Program-made: the position numbers and the translations under genes
Source: a virus
Reading direction: 5' to 3' (one strand)
DNA: 60,314 nt
IMG/VR virus record: IMGVR_UViG_3300003852_000009
Span: 1 to 60,314 of that record
The notes under the pieces: model-generated
What the model was told of the DNA's origin: nothing
Database searches by the model: none
The model's input: the letters and a program-made list of their open reading frames with translations, nothing else
Shown here: positions 22,838-31,349 of the stretch, piece by piece
How the letters are laid out: every line of letters begins with the position of its first letter
Position numbering within the stretch: the stretch's first letter is position 1

Positions 22838-23320
22838 ATGAGAGAGTACACAGTTACCGGACAAAACATCACAGTATCAGGCGGTCCAACCCTTGTCCTT
22901 ATCAACCCGGTGGCAGGAACGGCAATCGAAATTTTGCGTTGCTGGTGTTCTCAGATGGCCAACGCCACGAGCGCCCAACAGGGAATACAAATGGGCACTA
23001 AAGCATCGGCCTTCGGGACTTACGTTTCCGCTACACCTGGCAAGACGAAATCAGGCGACCCTGTATCTGGAATTGCTGGTGGCACGACTGGCGCCGCAGG
23101 CACATGCGGAATCAATGCCTCCGCCGAGGGAGCGGGAACTGCACTCGCAATCTATCCTGATGCGTTCAACGTGCTTAACGGTTGGCTCTGGGTGCCGACA
23201 CCACGAGAGACGTTCATCATCCGGGCAGCCGATTCATTGGCCTTTCAACTAAAGTTCAGTACAACCCCAGGGACTTTGACGGGGTGGAACTTTGGCGTAA
23301 CCTATTCCGAACTTGGATGA
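22838..23320 (+). CDS. virion-associated hypothetical protein
   Basis: 160 residues, MREYTVTGQNITVSGGPTLV..., beta-rich and Gly/Ala/Thr-rich, with a compact core NGWLWVPTPRETFIIRAAD. This form is common among phage capsid decoration or fibre proteins that begin with a short 'YTV..' strand. AAAGGAGG upstream of ATG. Confidence 0.65.
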   Translation: MREYTVTGQNITVSGGPTLVLINPVAGTAIEILRCWCSQMANATSAQQGIQMGTKASAFGTYVSATPGKTKSGDPVSGIAGGTTGAAGTCGINASAEGAGTALAIYPDAFNVLNGWLWVPTPRETFIIRAADSLAFQLKFSTTPGTLTGWNFGVTYSELG

Positions 23321-23332
23321 CAAATCCAATGA

Positions 23333-23893
23333 TTACGGTGAGTTACAGATTATACGGCTGATATGTGTTTGGCTAAATCCATACATCAAAGCCAACATGG
23401 ATTGGGAAATTCCACCCGCTGCATAGCGGGTACGAATTTCTTGAATTTCTTCCGCCGTAATCCGTTTAATTGGAAAACGATTCTTTTTAAGCATGTCTTG
23501 TGTGTTGTCTTTCAAAGTACCGAGGAACAGATGATTTGGATTAACGCAGGGAGGATTATCACATTTATGACAAACAGCCATTCCCTCTGGAATTGGACCA
23601 TGATGAAGTTCCCAGGATACACGATGGGCTTGCAATCCAGATTTGTCGTTGCCATTGCCAAGTCTTCCATATCCGAATTCAGATTTAGCCCCGATCCAAA
23701 TCCAACAGGTATCGATTTTTTTAACCTTTTCCCAAAACTTTTCGGAGATGGGACGCACTTTAGAAAGGTGATAGCAACGTGGGCTACAGCAATGACCAGC
23801 ATCCCGTTTTATCTCACTCGGCCAAACAAAATGTATGCGTTGACAAATAGGACAGATTCGTTCGACTTGTCCAGGATAGGTACGGTTTAACAT
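23333..23893 (-). CDS. HNH homing endonuclease, opposite-strand insertion
   Basis: 186 residues. N-terminal zinc site (C14xxC17...C35/C36...C40), then the HNH_3-type core GYGRL...AH90RVSWELHHGPIPEG, C108HKCDNPPC116, N118PNH121, and LGT..DN. The C-terminus is a resolvase-like HTH (ITAEEIQEIRTRYAAGGISQ). It is the only leftward gene in the structural region, sitting between two virion genes, which is typical of a free-standing homing endonuclease. Confidence 0.85.
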   Translation of the reverse strand: MLNRTYPGQVERICPICQRIHFVWPSEIKRDAGHCCSPRCYHLSKVRPISEKFWEKVKKIDTCWIWIGAKSEFGYGRLGNGNDKSGLQAHRVSWELHHGPIPEGMAVCHKCDNPPCVNPNHLFLGTLKDNTQDMLKKNRFPIKRITAEEIQEIRTRYAAGGISQSMLALMYGFSQTHISRIICNSP

Positions 23894-23967
23894 GGTTAAC
23901 CTCCTTTATTTGGTGTTGTGTATGACAGTATATCACTTGGTTAGACAAAATACAAGGAGAATTTAAT

Positions 23968-25095
23968 TTGGGACTCTATTATAACCCTCCCCAGCCCCCA
24001 GCGATGGCACCGAGTATTGTACCGGAGGTATACCCGGTAGCGACGGACAATCCTCCGTTCGTTCATCCTGGGAGACCTGGGCCTGAGTTCTTTCGTCTAC
24101 TGGCGGCATGGGTAAATCCTGACACTCCAGACCCACTTCCTTATCGGAGACAGATTACTTCTGCGCTCGCAGGATGGAGTGTGGACAATCCGCCAACAAG
24201 ACGTGACCCATCTCTACCCCTAATCACAATGCAGTGGCAGCCACCGGACCCACTTCCTTACCGACGGCAGATTACCTCTGCGGTTCCTGGCTGGAGTGTC
24301 GATACGCCACCATTAGGAATTTCAAATCTTCCAACTATCCTAATTACATGGCGGCCTCCGGACCCGCAGCCATATCAAGCGGTTCGTTCAATGGTGCCGA
24401 CGGTTTACCCGGTAATTTTTAACGATCCGCCATTCGGCCAAGCAAGAAACAGTCAATCTCTTTCAACCGTTATTTCGTGGTGGCTTCCAGATCCGCTGCC
24501 ACAGGGAAGCAGGATTTCGTGGATACCGATATATCAACCAATCGTTGTTGCGAACCCTCCATTTATTCTGCCGTTGGTTCTTTACAACATTCTGGACTCT
24601 TGGATACCCCCAGACCCGCAACCGAGGCAGATACCTCCGAGTATATTACCAACGGTATATCCAGTTCAGGTAAGCAATCCACCGTTTGGGATACCGAGTC
24701 CAAACCTTCCGACTATTCTGGCGACGTGGAGACCCCCAGACCCGCAACCACAGCGGATTATTCCGACCTCATCTTTTCCTGGGTATAGCGTGGACAACCC
24801 ACCAGTAGGGATCCCGAATCCGAACCTTCCTTCCATTTTGGTTACATGGCGCCCTCCCGATCCTCAACCGCAGCGATGGATACCAAGCATTATTCCTTCT
24901 CAATATCCAGTCGTTGTTTATAATCCGCCCTTTGACAAGGCAAGAAGTAGTCAAACTTTCTATGAGATTTTAAATTCCTGGGTGCCTCCTGAGCCAATCA
25001 GGATGGCGAGTCGTGCAGTGATTCAACCAGGGATCACCGTCACAGTGAAATTCAGGGCATTTGCTGATGATGATGTCATCACGTTTTCGTTTTAG
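23968..25095 (+). CDS. proline-rich W-x-PPDPxP repeat protein
   Basis: 375 residues from TTG 23968 with AAGGAG upstream. About eight imperfect repeats of roughly 40-45 residues run from residue ~48 to ~355. Each begins W-x-PPDPxP (WQPPDPLP, WRPPDPQP, WIPPDPQP...), continues through R-x-I-x-S to YPV/WSV and NPP, and ends LPTILxTW. A short beta end (ITVTVKFRAFADDDVITFSF) closes it. Proline and tryptophan spacing suggests an extended rod, perhaps a virion fibre or spacer. No known family recognised. Confidence 0.75.
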   Translation: MGLYYNPPQPPAMAPSIVPEVYPVATDNPPFVHPGRPGPEFFRLLAAWVNPDTPDPLPYRRQITSALAGWSVDNPPTRRDPSLPLITMQWQPPDPLPYRRQITSAVPGWSVDTPPLGISNLPTILITWRPPDPQPYQAVRSMVPTVYPVIFNDPPFGQARNSQSLSTVISWWLPDPLPQGSRISWIPIYQPIVVANPPFILPLVLYNILDSWIPPDPQPRQIPPSILPTVYPVQVSNPPFGIPSPNLPTILATWRPPDPQPQRIIPTSSFPGYSVDNPPVGIPNPNLPSILVTWRPPDPQPQRWIPSIIPSQYPVVVYNPPFDKARSSQTFYEILNSWVPPEPIRMASRAVIQPGITVTVKFRAFADDDVITFSF

Positions 25096-25106
25096 AGGTT
25101 TTTGGT

Positions 25107-25586
25107 ATGGTACGTCCATTTGAAATTCATTCAAAGAGCGTTTTGCTTTTTTCCTATGACCCGTCGACCGGAGAATTTATCCCGGTTGTGGCGAACCCTT
25201 CGGGAGAGCTCAAGATGGCGGGCAATCTAAACCTCGCTGCCGATATCGAGATAGACGGTACGCCAGTTTTGAATAGACGCTTTTTGGTAAATGCTTCGGG
25301 AGACAATACGCTGGTTACGATCGCATCCGGCCAGTACATGAAACTCTACAAGGCCATTCTATCAGTGAGTGCCGATATTTCGGGAGAGGTAACGTTAAAG
25401 CTCGGTGGGAACTTCTTAGCAGGGGTACAAAATCCGAAATCAGGTGGTCAGTACATGCTGGTTTCTTCATTCCCGGACTTTGAACAGGGGATTTCCACCG
25501 GAGATGCACTCATTTTGAATCTTCCAAGTGGCACTACGGTAACTTTGAATTGTTCCTATGAAATCAGGAGTGCAGGGGTTCTATGA
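25107..25586 (+). CDS. virion-associated hypothetical protein
   Basis: 159 residues, MVRPFEIHSKSVLLFSYDPS..., all-beta with jelly-roll-like strands (FLVNASGDNTLVTIASGQYMKLYKAILSV; GTTVTLNCSYEIR). Similar small beta-sandwich proteins decorate phage heads. Its stop overlaps the next ATG. Confidence 0.65.
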   Translation: MVRPFEIHSKSVLLFSYDPSTGEFIPVVANPSGELKMAGNLNLAADIEIDGTPVLNRRFLVNASGDNTLVTIASGQYMKLYKAILSVSADISGEVTLKLGGNFLAGVQNPKSGGQYMLVSSFPDFEQGISTGDALILNLPSGTTVTLNCSYEIRSAGVL

Positions 25587-25774
25587 AAGCAAGGGTCAAA
25601 ATACTTTCAACGACGATAGACCCAGAAAACATCTGGATGGCAGATATTGGGAAATTACTGTCAGTTATTTCTGAGATCAAGGAACAAAACGAAAGGATAT
25701 TGGCCATTCTCAACCGACCATCATTGTTAAACAGGCTGAAACTGTGGGTAAAAAAATTATTTAGGAGGAATTAG
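25583..25774 (+). CDS. hypothetical protein
   Basis: 63 residues, MKARVKILSTTIDPENIWMA..., a coiled-coil-like middle (ISEIKEQNERILAILNR) and a basic amphipathic end (LKLWVKKLFRRN). Coupled to the previous gene. Not recognised. Confidence 0.6.
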   Translation: MKARVKILSTTIDPENIWMADIGKLLSVISEIKEQNERILAILNRPSLLNRLKLWVKKLFRRN

Positions 25775-25776
25775 CT

Positions 25777-26124
25777 ATGGCAGCTTTCTTTGAAAAAAGG
25801 ACCAAAAGACAGAACAGACATCCCAAAACAGGCTATATGCCTGACCGATACGAAACCGAAGAGGATCTCAAGGCCTTGGCAAGAAAGAAAAAGATCGAGA
25901 AAGACCTTGAGCGACACAACAGAGTTAAGCAATTCGCCAGGGAAAAGCTCAAGGAAAGGCAGGCCAGGGGCAGAGAACAATCTGAGGCTCAGGTCAAGGG
26001 AGTAGACATGACAGTTTTCGATAAACCGGAAACCACCGAACATCATCAGGACGACAGGTATCTTCAGCCGAAGCCAAAGGATAAAAAACATTTTCAGAAA
26101 CCGAGAACTATAACTCACGGTTAA
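25777..26124 (+). CDS. charged helical protein, paralogue A
   Basis: 115 residues, dominated by Lys, Arg, Glu and Gln. The stretch YETEEDLKALARKKKIEKD...AREKLKERQ matches the next gene's YEIEEDLRALGRAHAVRKD...AKEKLDENQ, so the two are paralogues. GGAGGAATTAGCT before the ATG. It lies in the run before the scaffold-like gene and may be a small head-assembly factor. Confidence 0.6.
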   Translation: MAAFFEKRTKRQNRHPKTGYMPDRYETEEDLKALARKKKIEKDLERHNRVKQFAREKLKERQARGREQSEAQVKGVDMTVFDKPETTEHHQDDRYLQPKPKDKKHFQKPRTITHG

Positions 26125-26140
26125 AGGGAGGAGGTAAGCC

Positions 26141-26389
26141 ATGGCAAAGAAGAAGAAATCAACCGGCATCGTGGATCAACCATATTCACCCGAAAAGTAT
26201 GAGATTGAGGAGGATTTGAGAGCGCTCGGTCGTGCTCATGCAGTAAGAAAAGATCCAGAGAGAATGAAAAAGGCCAAGACCTTGGCAAAAGAAAAGCTTG
26301 ATGAGAACCAGAAGAAGAAGGAAGAGGCCGAACATCTCATCGATTTGGGGCAAGGGGAAAAAGAAGAAGGCGAAAAAGAAAAAGAATAA
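26141..26389 (+). CDS. charged helical protein, paralogue B
   Basis: 82 residues, MAKKKKSTGIVDQPYSPEKY..., sharing the EEDL-(K/R)-AL core with the preceding gene and ending in a Glu/Lys tail. Strong GGAGGAGG site. Tandem duplication within the pre-capsid block is inferred from the similarity. Confidence 0.6.
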   Translation: MAKKKKSTGIVDQPYSPEKYEIEEDLRALGRAHAVRKDPERMKKAKTLAKEKLDENQKKKEEAEHLIDLGQGEKEEGEKEKE

Positions 26390-26417
26390 AAATCAAACAA
26401 AAAAGGAGGGATGAAAC

Positions 26418-26660
26418 ATGCCTGCTGGAACAATAACACTTTTAAAGAGTTTGGCTCAAAAGGTGAACGCTATCGTAACTGATAATACTAACCTGTTTTT
26501 TGGGTGCAACGAAGGGACGATTTATAAGTATGTCATCTCCGGTGGTGCAACAACCATTGTGGCGAAGCTAAACGGAGAGATTGTCGACATGACGTATTAC
26601 AGCAACGTCCTCTATGTGGGACTTGCAGATGGAACCCAGTACTCTGTGACAACCGCATAA
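26418..26660 (+). CDS. single beta-propeller-blade-like protein
   Basis: 80 residues: KVNAIVTDNTNLFFGCNEGTI... then IVDMTYYSNVLYVGLADGTQ. The two LF/LYVG..(E/D)GT strands look like two blades of a WD/PQQ-type propeller, which would need oligomerisation to close. GGAGG upstream of ATG. Likely a minor virion protein. Confidence 0.6.
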   Translation: MPAGTITLLKSLAQKVNAIVTDNTNLFFGCNEGTIYKYVISGGATTIVAKLNGEIVDMTYYSNVLYVGLADGTQYSVTTA

Positions 26661-26684
26661 GATCGAACGAAAGGAGAAATCGAG

Positions 26685-27740
26685 ATGGCAAAAGAAAAGG
26701 AAAAAGTTGACGAGGTGAAGTTACCCGTAGAGGAAGAAGGCGAGAAGCCCCCCGAGGGATATACCGCAGAGGAATGGAACGACCTCTCGGACACAGAAAA
26801 AGAAGGTGTCCTTATTGGCATTAAGGAACCCGACGAAGAAGAACCAGAAGAAATAGACGATGACACCCTGAAGGCGATCGCTGGCGAAGAAGAAAAGCCA
26901 CCGGAGGAGAAACCACCGAAGGAGAAGCTGGCAGAAGAAAAGAAACCCGTAGAGGGAAAACCCCCAGAGGAGAAGCCGCCTGAAGAGAAACCACCGGAGG
27001 AAAAGCCACCGGAGGAGAAACCTCCGGAAGAGAAGGTGGAGGCTCCCGTACGGACATCCGATGAAGAGCTATTGGGTTTCAGGGCATTTGTTGCGGATAG
27101 CGAAGTTACCGTGAACGAATCGGTTTCCGACGAGGTTCAAAAGAAACTCGATGACCTCACAACTAAATTTGATGCTGGCGACATTGAACGTGCTCAATAT
27201 GAGAGGGAAAGAGACGCACTCAATCGACAGATTATGTACGACACCGAAAGAGATCGGGAACGGGCCAAGGGTGACAAGGTTTGGGAAAAGGAGACCAGGC
27301 ACTTTTTGGATAACCGACCCGAATACCTTGGAGACCTTGGGGAAGATGGCAAGTTTCATACCAATGCGAGGAGTAGAAGTCTTTATGGTGCTCTGGCAGA
27401 AACGATAAAAGCAATTGGAGCCGATCCCAAGTATGCCAGCGGCACGGGGATGCAACTCCTTATCGCTGCGGATAAGGAGGTTAGACAAGCCTTCGGTATT
27501 GTCGAAAAACCCAAAGAAAAGGGAAAGGAAGTTGTCAAGGAAAAGGTGAAGGAAGAGGGAAAACCGCCTGCACCGCTCCCAGACCATCAGACGCTTAGTG
27601 ATGTTCCAAATGCTGCACCCAATACTACGGAAGGTGCATGGGGTCAGTTGGACAAACTTCGTGGCGAAGACTATGAGGAAGCCCTTGAGAGACTGACTCC
27701 AAAACAACGAGAAGCCTATCTTGATAATCTGAGGCGATGA
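26685..27740 (+). CDS. scaffold-like protein with PPEEK repeats
   Basis: 351 residues, very acidic and helical. Residues ~70-118 are tandem PPEEK repeats (roughly eight units), followed by a coiled-coil region around 140-260 and a C-terminal helix (EALERLTPKQREAYLDNLRR). Position just before the capsid gene, size and composition match internal scaffolding proteins of podoviruses. No sequence family claimed. Confidence 0.65.
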   Translation: MAKEKEKVDEVKLPVEEEGEKPPEGYTAEEWNDLSDTEKEGVLIGIKEPDEEEPEEIDDDTLKAIAGEEEKPPEEKPPKEKLAEEKKPVEGKPPEEKPPEEKPPEEKPPEEKPPEEKVEAPVRTSDEELLGFRAFVADSEVTVNESVSDEVQKKLDDLTTKFDAGDIERAQYERERDALNRQIMYDTERDRERAKGDKVWEKETRHFLDNRPEYLGDLGEDGKFHTNARSRSLYGALAETIKAIGADPKYASGTGMQLLIAADKEVRQAFGIVEKPKEKGKEVVKEKVKEEGKPPAPLPDHQTLSDVPNAAPNTTEGAWGQLDKLRGEDYEEALERLTPKQREAYLDNLRR

Positions 27741-27741
27741 T

Positions 27742-27972
27742 ATGTCACAGGGACTGATAAAACTTTGTAACCAAAACGATGAGATTGTCTTCGACCTTCG
27801 AGGTAAGGCACCAAATGCTAACGAAATCTCTGTGACCCCTATTGAGAAGGCGGGAAGACAGTGGGTCTTAAAAATCTGGTGTGATCCCTCTATTAAAATC
27901 AGACAGTTCAGGAATGTGTCTCTTGGAGGGACAGAAAGGAGAGAGTTAACACCTAAAAGTAAAATTCCATAA
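27742..27972 (+). CDS. hypothetical protein
   Basis: 76 residues, MSQGLIKLCNQNDEIVFDLR..., beta-rich, one base after the scaffold-like gene's stop and ahead of the capsid. Not recognised; head-assembly role possible from position. Confidence 0.55.
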   Translation: MSQGLIKLCNQNDEIVFDLRGKAPNANEISVTPIEKAGRQWVLKIWCDPSIKIRQFRNVSLGGTERRELTPKSKIP

Positions 27973-28032
27973 ACGATCTTAACAACGATCGGCTTACGAC
28001 GGCCAAAAAAATTCTAAAGAAGGAGGTACATC

Positions 28033-29160
28033 ATGGGACAGACAATCATTGGTCTGAATGATGCCAAGGCCGTCAAAAGGTACAGCGGGAACCTGGCGGT
28101 CGACGTTGGCAGAAAGGGTTACTGGACCCGCAAATTCATGGGCAAGGGAGAAGTTCCCACACGTCCGCTCTGGCAGTTGACAGATTTAGAGGCAGATGCA
28201 GGTGAGCAGATCACCTACGATCTTTCCATGCAACTTAACATGCAGCCCGTGGAAGGCGACACAGAACTCCACGGCAAAGAGGAAGCTCTCCAGTTTTACA
28301 CCGACAATGTTTATATCGACCAGATGCGCGGTGGTGTGGATGCTGGGGGCAGGATGACCCGCAAACGTACTCTTCATGACCTTCGGAAGATTGCGAAGGC
28401 CAGGGAGACCGATTGGTGGGCCAGGGTATTTGACGAGATTATTTTTATGTACCTCTCGGGTGTTCGTGGGACAAACACCGAGTTTGTCTTTCCGACGAGT
28501 TACAGTGGCTTCGCCAATAACTCACTTACGACACCCGACATCAACCACATCGTAGGCGGCGGGCTTTGCACGGCATCACAGGCGATGGCAGCAACCGATA
28601 CGATGACCACATTACCCATTGATAGAGCGGTGGCCTATGCGGAGATGATGGGTGGTGGTGGACCGGCCTATTCGGAAGTGCCGCAGATTCAGAAATGCGA
28701 GGTTGATGGGGAGGAAATGTTCCTGCTGGTGATGGACCCCAACCAGGCCTTTAACCTTCGCCGCAACACGACATCGATGGATTGGGCGGATATTCAGAAG
28801 GCAATCGCCACAGCAGTAGGCAGAGATACCCCATTTCTCAAGGGTGGCCTTGGGATGTGGAATGGTGTGGTCCTTCACAAGCACCAGAACTGCATCCGAT
28901 TTACCGCTTATAACACCCTCGGTAGCCCAACGGGAGGCGCTATCGCCGCAACAAGGGCAATCTTTTGCGGACTTCAGGCAGGAGCCATGGCCTTCGGGTC
29001 GCCAGGACAGGATCTTCGGTTCGGATGGAACGAAGAAGGAAGGGACAACAATAACCGGGTAGTCATTTCATCGCATACCATTTGGGGGTTCAAGAAAGTG
29101 ACCTTCAATGGAAACGACTTCGGTGTGATAGCTATCGACACTGCGGCAGTTAAGCCATAA
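28033..29160 (+). CDS. major capsid protein, N4-gp56 (DUF4043) family
   Basis: 375 residues. MGQTIIGLNDAKAVKRYSGN, then RKFMG and ITYDLSMQLNMQPVEGDTE, DQMRGGVDAGGRMTRKRTLHDL and DWWARVFDEIIFMYLSGVRG are the family's hallmark blocks. It forms the HK97-fold shell. A strong AAGGAGG site suits high expression. Its N-terminal arm is echoed by the 47-residue gene at 51136. Confidence 0.92.
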   Translation: MGQTIIGLNDAKAVKRYSGNLAVDVGRKGYWTRKFMGKGEVPTRPLWQLTDLEADAGEQITYDLSMQLNMQPVEGDTELHGKEEALQFYTDNVYIDQMRGGVDAGGRMTRKRTLHDLRKIAKARETDWWARVFDEIIFMYLSGVRGTNTEFVFPTSYSGFANNSLTTPDINHIVGGGLCTASQAMAATDTMTTLPIDRAVAYAEMMGGGGPAYSEVPQIQKCEVDGEEMFLLVMDPNQAFNLRRNTTSMDWADIQKAIATAVGRDTPFLKGGLGMWNGVVLHKHQNCIRFTAYNTLGSPTGGAIAATRAIFCGLQAGAMAFGSPGQDLRFGWNEEGRDNNNRVVISSHTIWGFKKVTFNGNDFGVIAIDTAAVKP

Positions 29161-29189
29161 GAAACTAAAAAGAAAGGAGGTAAAGCAAA

Positions 29190-29744
29190 ATGGCAAAAAC
29201 ACTTCAAATAGCACCTGACCTTTATTCCAGACCACCTAAGACTGCGATTCCGGGGGCTCGGTGGGATTTTCGATCAATTGCCGTGACAGCGGCGCAGGTT
29301 GTAGTGACTGTTGCCAACAACGCTATCATTGCTTTAGGGATCCTCCCTATCGGACATAGACTGTCAAGTTTTTTCGTAGAAACGGACGCTCTCGATAGTG
29401 GGACCCCAACCATCGTTTTTGATATTGGGATTGTCAACAGTTATTACGGCCAGCCTGCGGCAAGTGCAACAACTCCTGGATTTGATACTGGAACGGCTCC
29501 GGCGTTGGTTTCCAGTAGTGTTGTATTACCCGACAGAACCATCGTATACGGGAATATCCTCACTGGGGCGGTTATTGCCAAAACGGGGGGAAGGGTAGAC
29601 ACCCTTGCATTGGCGGCTTCCATGAATAAAGTAAACGTGGATAACTACCACGACAGGATTATCGCCATCAATATTACAACCGTAGCTTCAGCGGGCGCCC
29701 AAGCCGGAAATATGGGGATCGGGTACGGCATCGACATCGATTGA
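29190..29744 (+). CDS. capsid-associated hypothetical protein
   Basis: 184 residues, MAKTLQIAPDLYSRPPKTAIP..., beta-rich with a hydrophobic Ala/Val core. AAAGGAGG site and position immediately after the capsid suggest a head decoration protein. It ends before a perfect hairpin. Confidence 0.65.
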   Translation: MAKTLQIAPDLYSRPPKTAIPGARWDFRSIAVTAAQVVVTVANNAIIALGILPIGHRLSSFFVETDALDSGTPTIVFDIGIVNSYYGQPAASATTPGFDTGTAPALVSSSVVLPDRTIVYGNILTGAVIAKTGGRVDTLALAASMNKVNVDNYHDRIIAINITTVASAGAQAGNMGIGYGIDID

Positions 29745-29764
29745 TGCTTTTAGAAAACGACTGA

Positions 29765-29793
29765 ATGGGACTACCACAGAAAGGTAGTCCCAT
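29765..29793 (+). terminator. perfect hairpin after capsid genes
   Basis: ATGGGACTACC (29765-29775) and GGTAGTCCCAT (29783-29793) form a perfect 11-base stem with loop ACAGAAA. There is no T-run, so it is likely an attenuator or 3' stabiliser that sets capsid messenger above the downstream genes. Confidence 0.55.
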
Positions 29794-29818
29794 AACTTCA
29801 CGATAAAGGAGAAATACG

Positions 29819-30325
29819 ATGATTATCGAATGCCTCACGAAAAGAGTAGGTATTACTATGGTTGAAATAGGCAAGGTAAAGTATCTCTTTCAGCCCCCCC
29901 AAGGAGCCAAAAAGGGAGAGTTTACCACGTCCATCGCCGAGGTAACGGCAGAGGAGCACGTGAACTACCTTCTCAACCACACGAGAGGAAACTTTAGGGA
30001 ATACGACCCAGAGCGGACACTGAATGAAATGACAGAGGCGAGGAAACAAATGAATATTTTCCTTGGTTTCAGCATACCCAAGTACAAGCATGGTGGAACG
30101 GAAGGTTATGTTGTGATGGATTTTAGAAAGCCGAATAAACCTCGCTATGCTGGCATGGACGGAAACTGGGTTGAAAAATGGGAAGGGATGACCCCGTTTC
30201 TCCATGAAATAGAGGCTTGGGAATGGTTGAAGGAAGAGGCACCGCTACTGGCTATGGAGGAGCGGGAAAGTCCTCCAAAACCACCCGATATCCCTGTTCA
30301 GCGGGTTCTGAAAGAACCGAAATAG
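29819..30325 (+). CDS. hypothetical protein
   Basis: 168 residues, MIIECLTKRVGITMVEIGKVK..., with an alpha/beta middle (SIAEVTAEEHVNYLLNH) and a Pro-rich end. GGAG precedes the ATG. Lies between capsid and neck genes. Not recognised. Confidence 0.6.
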   Translation: MIIECLTKRVGITMVEIGKVKYLFQPPQGAKKGEFTTSIAEVTAEEHVNYLLNHTRGNFREYDPERTLNEMTEARKQMNIFLGFSIPKYKHGGTEGYVVMDFRKPNKPRYAGMDGNWVEKWEGMTPFLHEIEAWEWLKEEAPLLAMEERESPPKPPDIPVQRVLKEPK

Positions 30326-30338
30326 GAAGAGTTCGTAA

Positions 30339-31316
30339 ATGACCGATTCTCCATACACCATGATGGGTCTGGTTAATGATGTGATCCCAAGGGTTGGAAA
30401 CTTACCAAAAAGCCAAGGGATCACCATCTTTGGTGCGGCCAATTCCATCCAGTCGCTTCTTTTTAAGAAACTTCTTGATCGAAAATCAGACCTTGTTGCA
30501 TCGGGAAACCTTGCCCTTAATATCGCAGCGATGGGTTATACGGCCACACTTCCCTTGGATTTCTATTCTCTCGCAGAAAAGCCACGCTCGCAGGATCTTC
30601 TAACCGATTGGATGGCCGGGACAGTCGTTTCCTATAACAATGTGACGGGAGCCCTTGTGGTCAACGTAACTCAGGCCAGCGGTTCAGATACCCTTAGTTC
30701 ATGGAATATCGCATTGGCAGCGACACCCGGGAACCCCTCTCAAGTCGTCGGCAGTTCTTCTCAGTCCTTAACTGTGGCTATAGGTCAGATATCTTTCGTT
30801 GCTTCGCCAAACATGGGGCTTACGGTCGGCCAGTATATCTACATTCTCCCGACAAGTTTGCCCGCCATAAATGTCGATCTGTCACCGCTTACTCACCTCC
30901 TGGAGCCTTCTTATCTTGATGATGACAACGAACCCTATCACGACGCAACTTGGTGGGAATGGTACGGCATTTATGGAAACACTGTGGAGCCACCCTGTAT
31001 CCGGCCAAGAAGATATAAAATCATTGGAACCACAATGTACGTCCGTCCCATAGTCATCGTAAATGTTCTTATTACGGGAAAGTATTTTCAGAAGGTCTCA
31101 ACCCTTGCCCAGCCTACGGACGTTATTCCATGGAACGGTTTCTTTGATGAGATTTTCCGGGAAGGCGTGGTCAGAATCATACAGAAGGGGATAGCGATCC
31201 CCTCGGCAGATACGGACTTTATGATTTTTTTGTACAGGGAATTTGATAGCGTCCAAAACAGTAGGGTTCATCTTATTCCAAGGGAAGGTCGCATGAAGCG
31301 GTCCACGTGGATGTAG
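30339..31316 (+). CDS. head-tail adaptor-like protein
   Basis: 325 residues. The N-terminal MTDSPYTMMGLVNDVIPRVGN and helices, a beta insertion (residues ~95-175), and C-terminal FFDEIFREGVVRIIQKG...DFMIFLYREFDSV resemble the adaptor (gp6/gp4-like) proteins that dock on portals. Position between capsid and nozzle supports a neck role. Assignment is by form and context, not by a definite family match. Confidence 0.6.
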   Translation: MTDSPYTMMGLVNDVIPRVGNLPKSQGITIFGAANSIQSLLFKKLLDRKSDLVASGNLALNIAAMGYTATLPLDFYSLAEKPRSQDLLTDWMAGTVVSYNNVTGALVVNVTQASGSDTLSSWNIALAATPGNPSQVVGSSSQSLTVAIGQISFVASPNMGLTVGQYIYILPTSLPAINVDLSPLTHLLEPSYLDDDNEPYHDATWWEWYGIYGNTVEPPCIRPRRYKIIGTTMYVRPIVIVNVLITGKYFQKVSTLAQPTDVIPWNGFFDEIFREGVVRIIQKGIAIPSADTDFMIFLYREFDSVQNSRVHLIPREGRMKRSTWM

Positions 31317-31349
31317 GTTTGGATAAGATGACAGCTAAAGAGGAACATT

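Noticed and set aside
23363-23890. 175-residue plus-strand frame opposite the HNH gene
   Set aside because: The minus strand has all HNH zinc and catalytic residues; the plus frame is its shadow.
27742-27972. CsrA-like regulator
   Set aside because: Length is right but the conserved CsrA strands and RNA-binding residues are absent.
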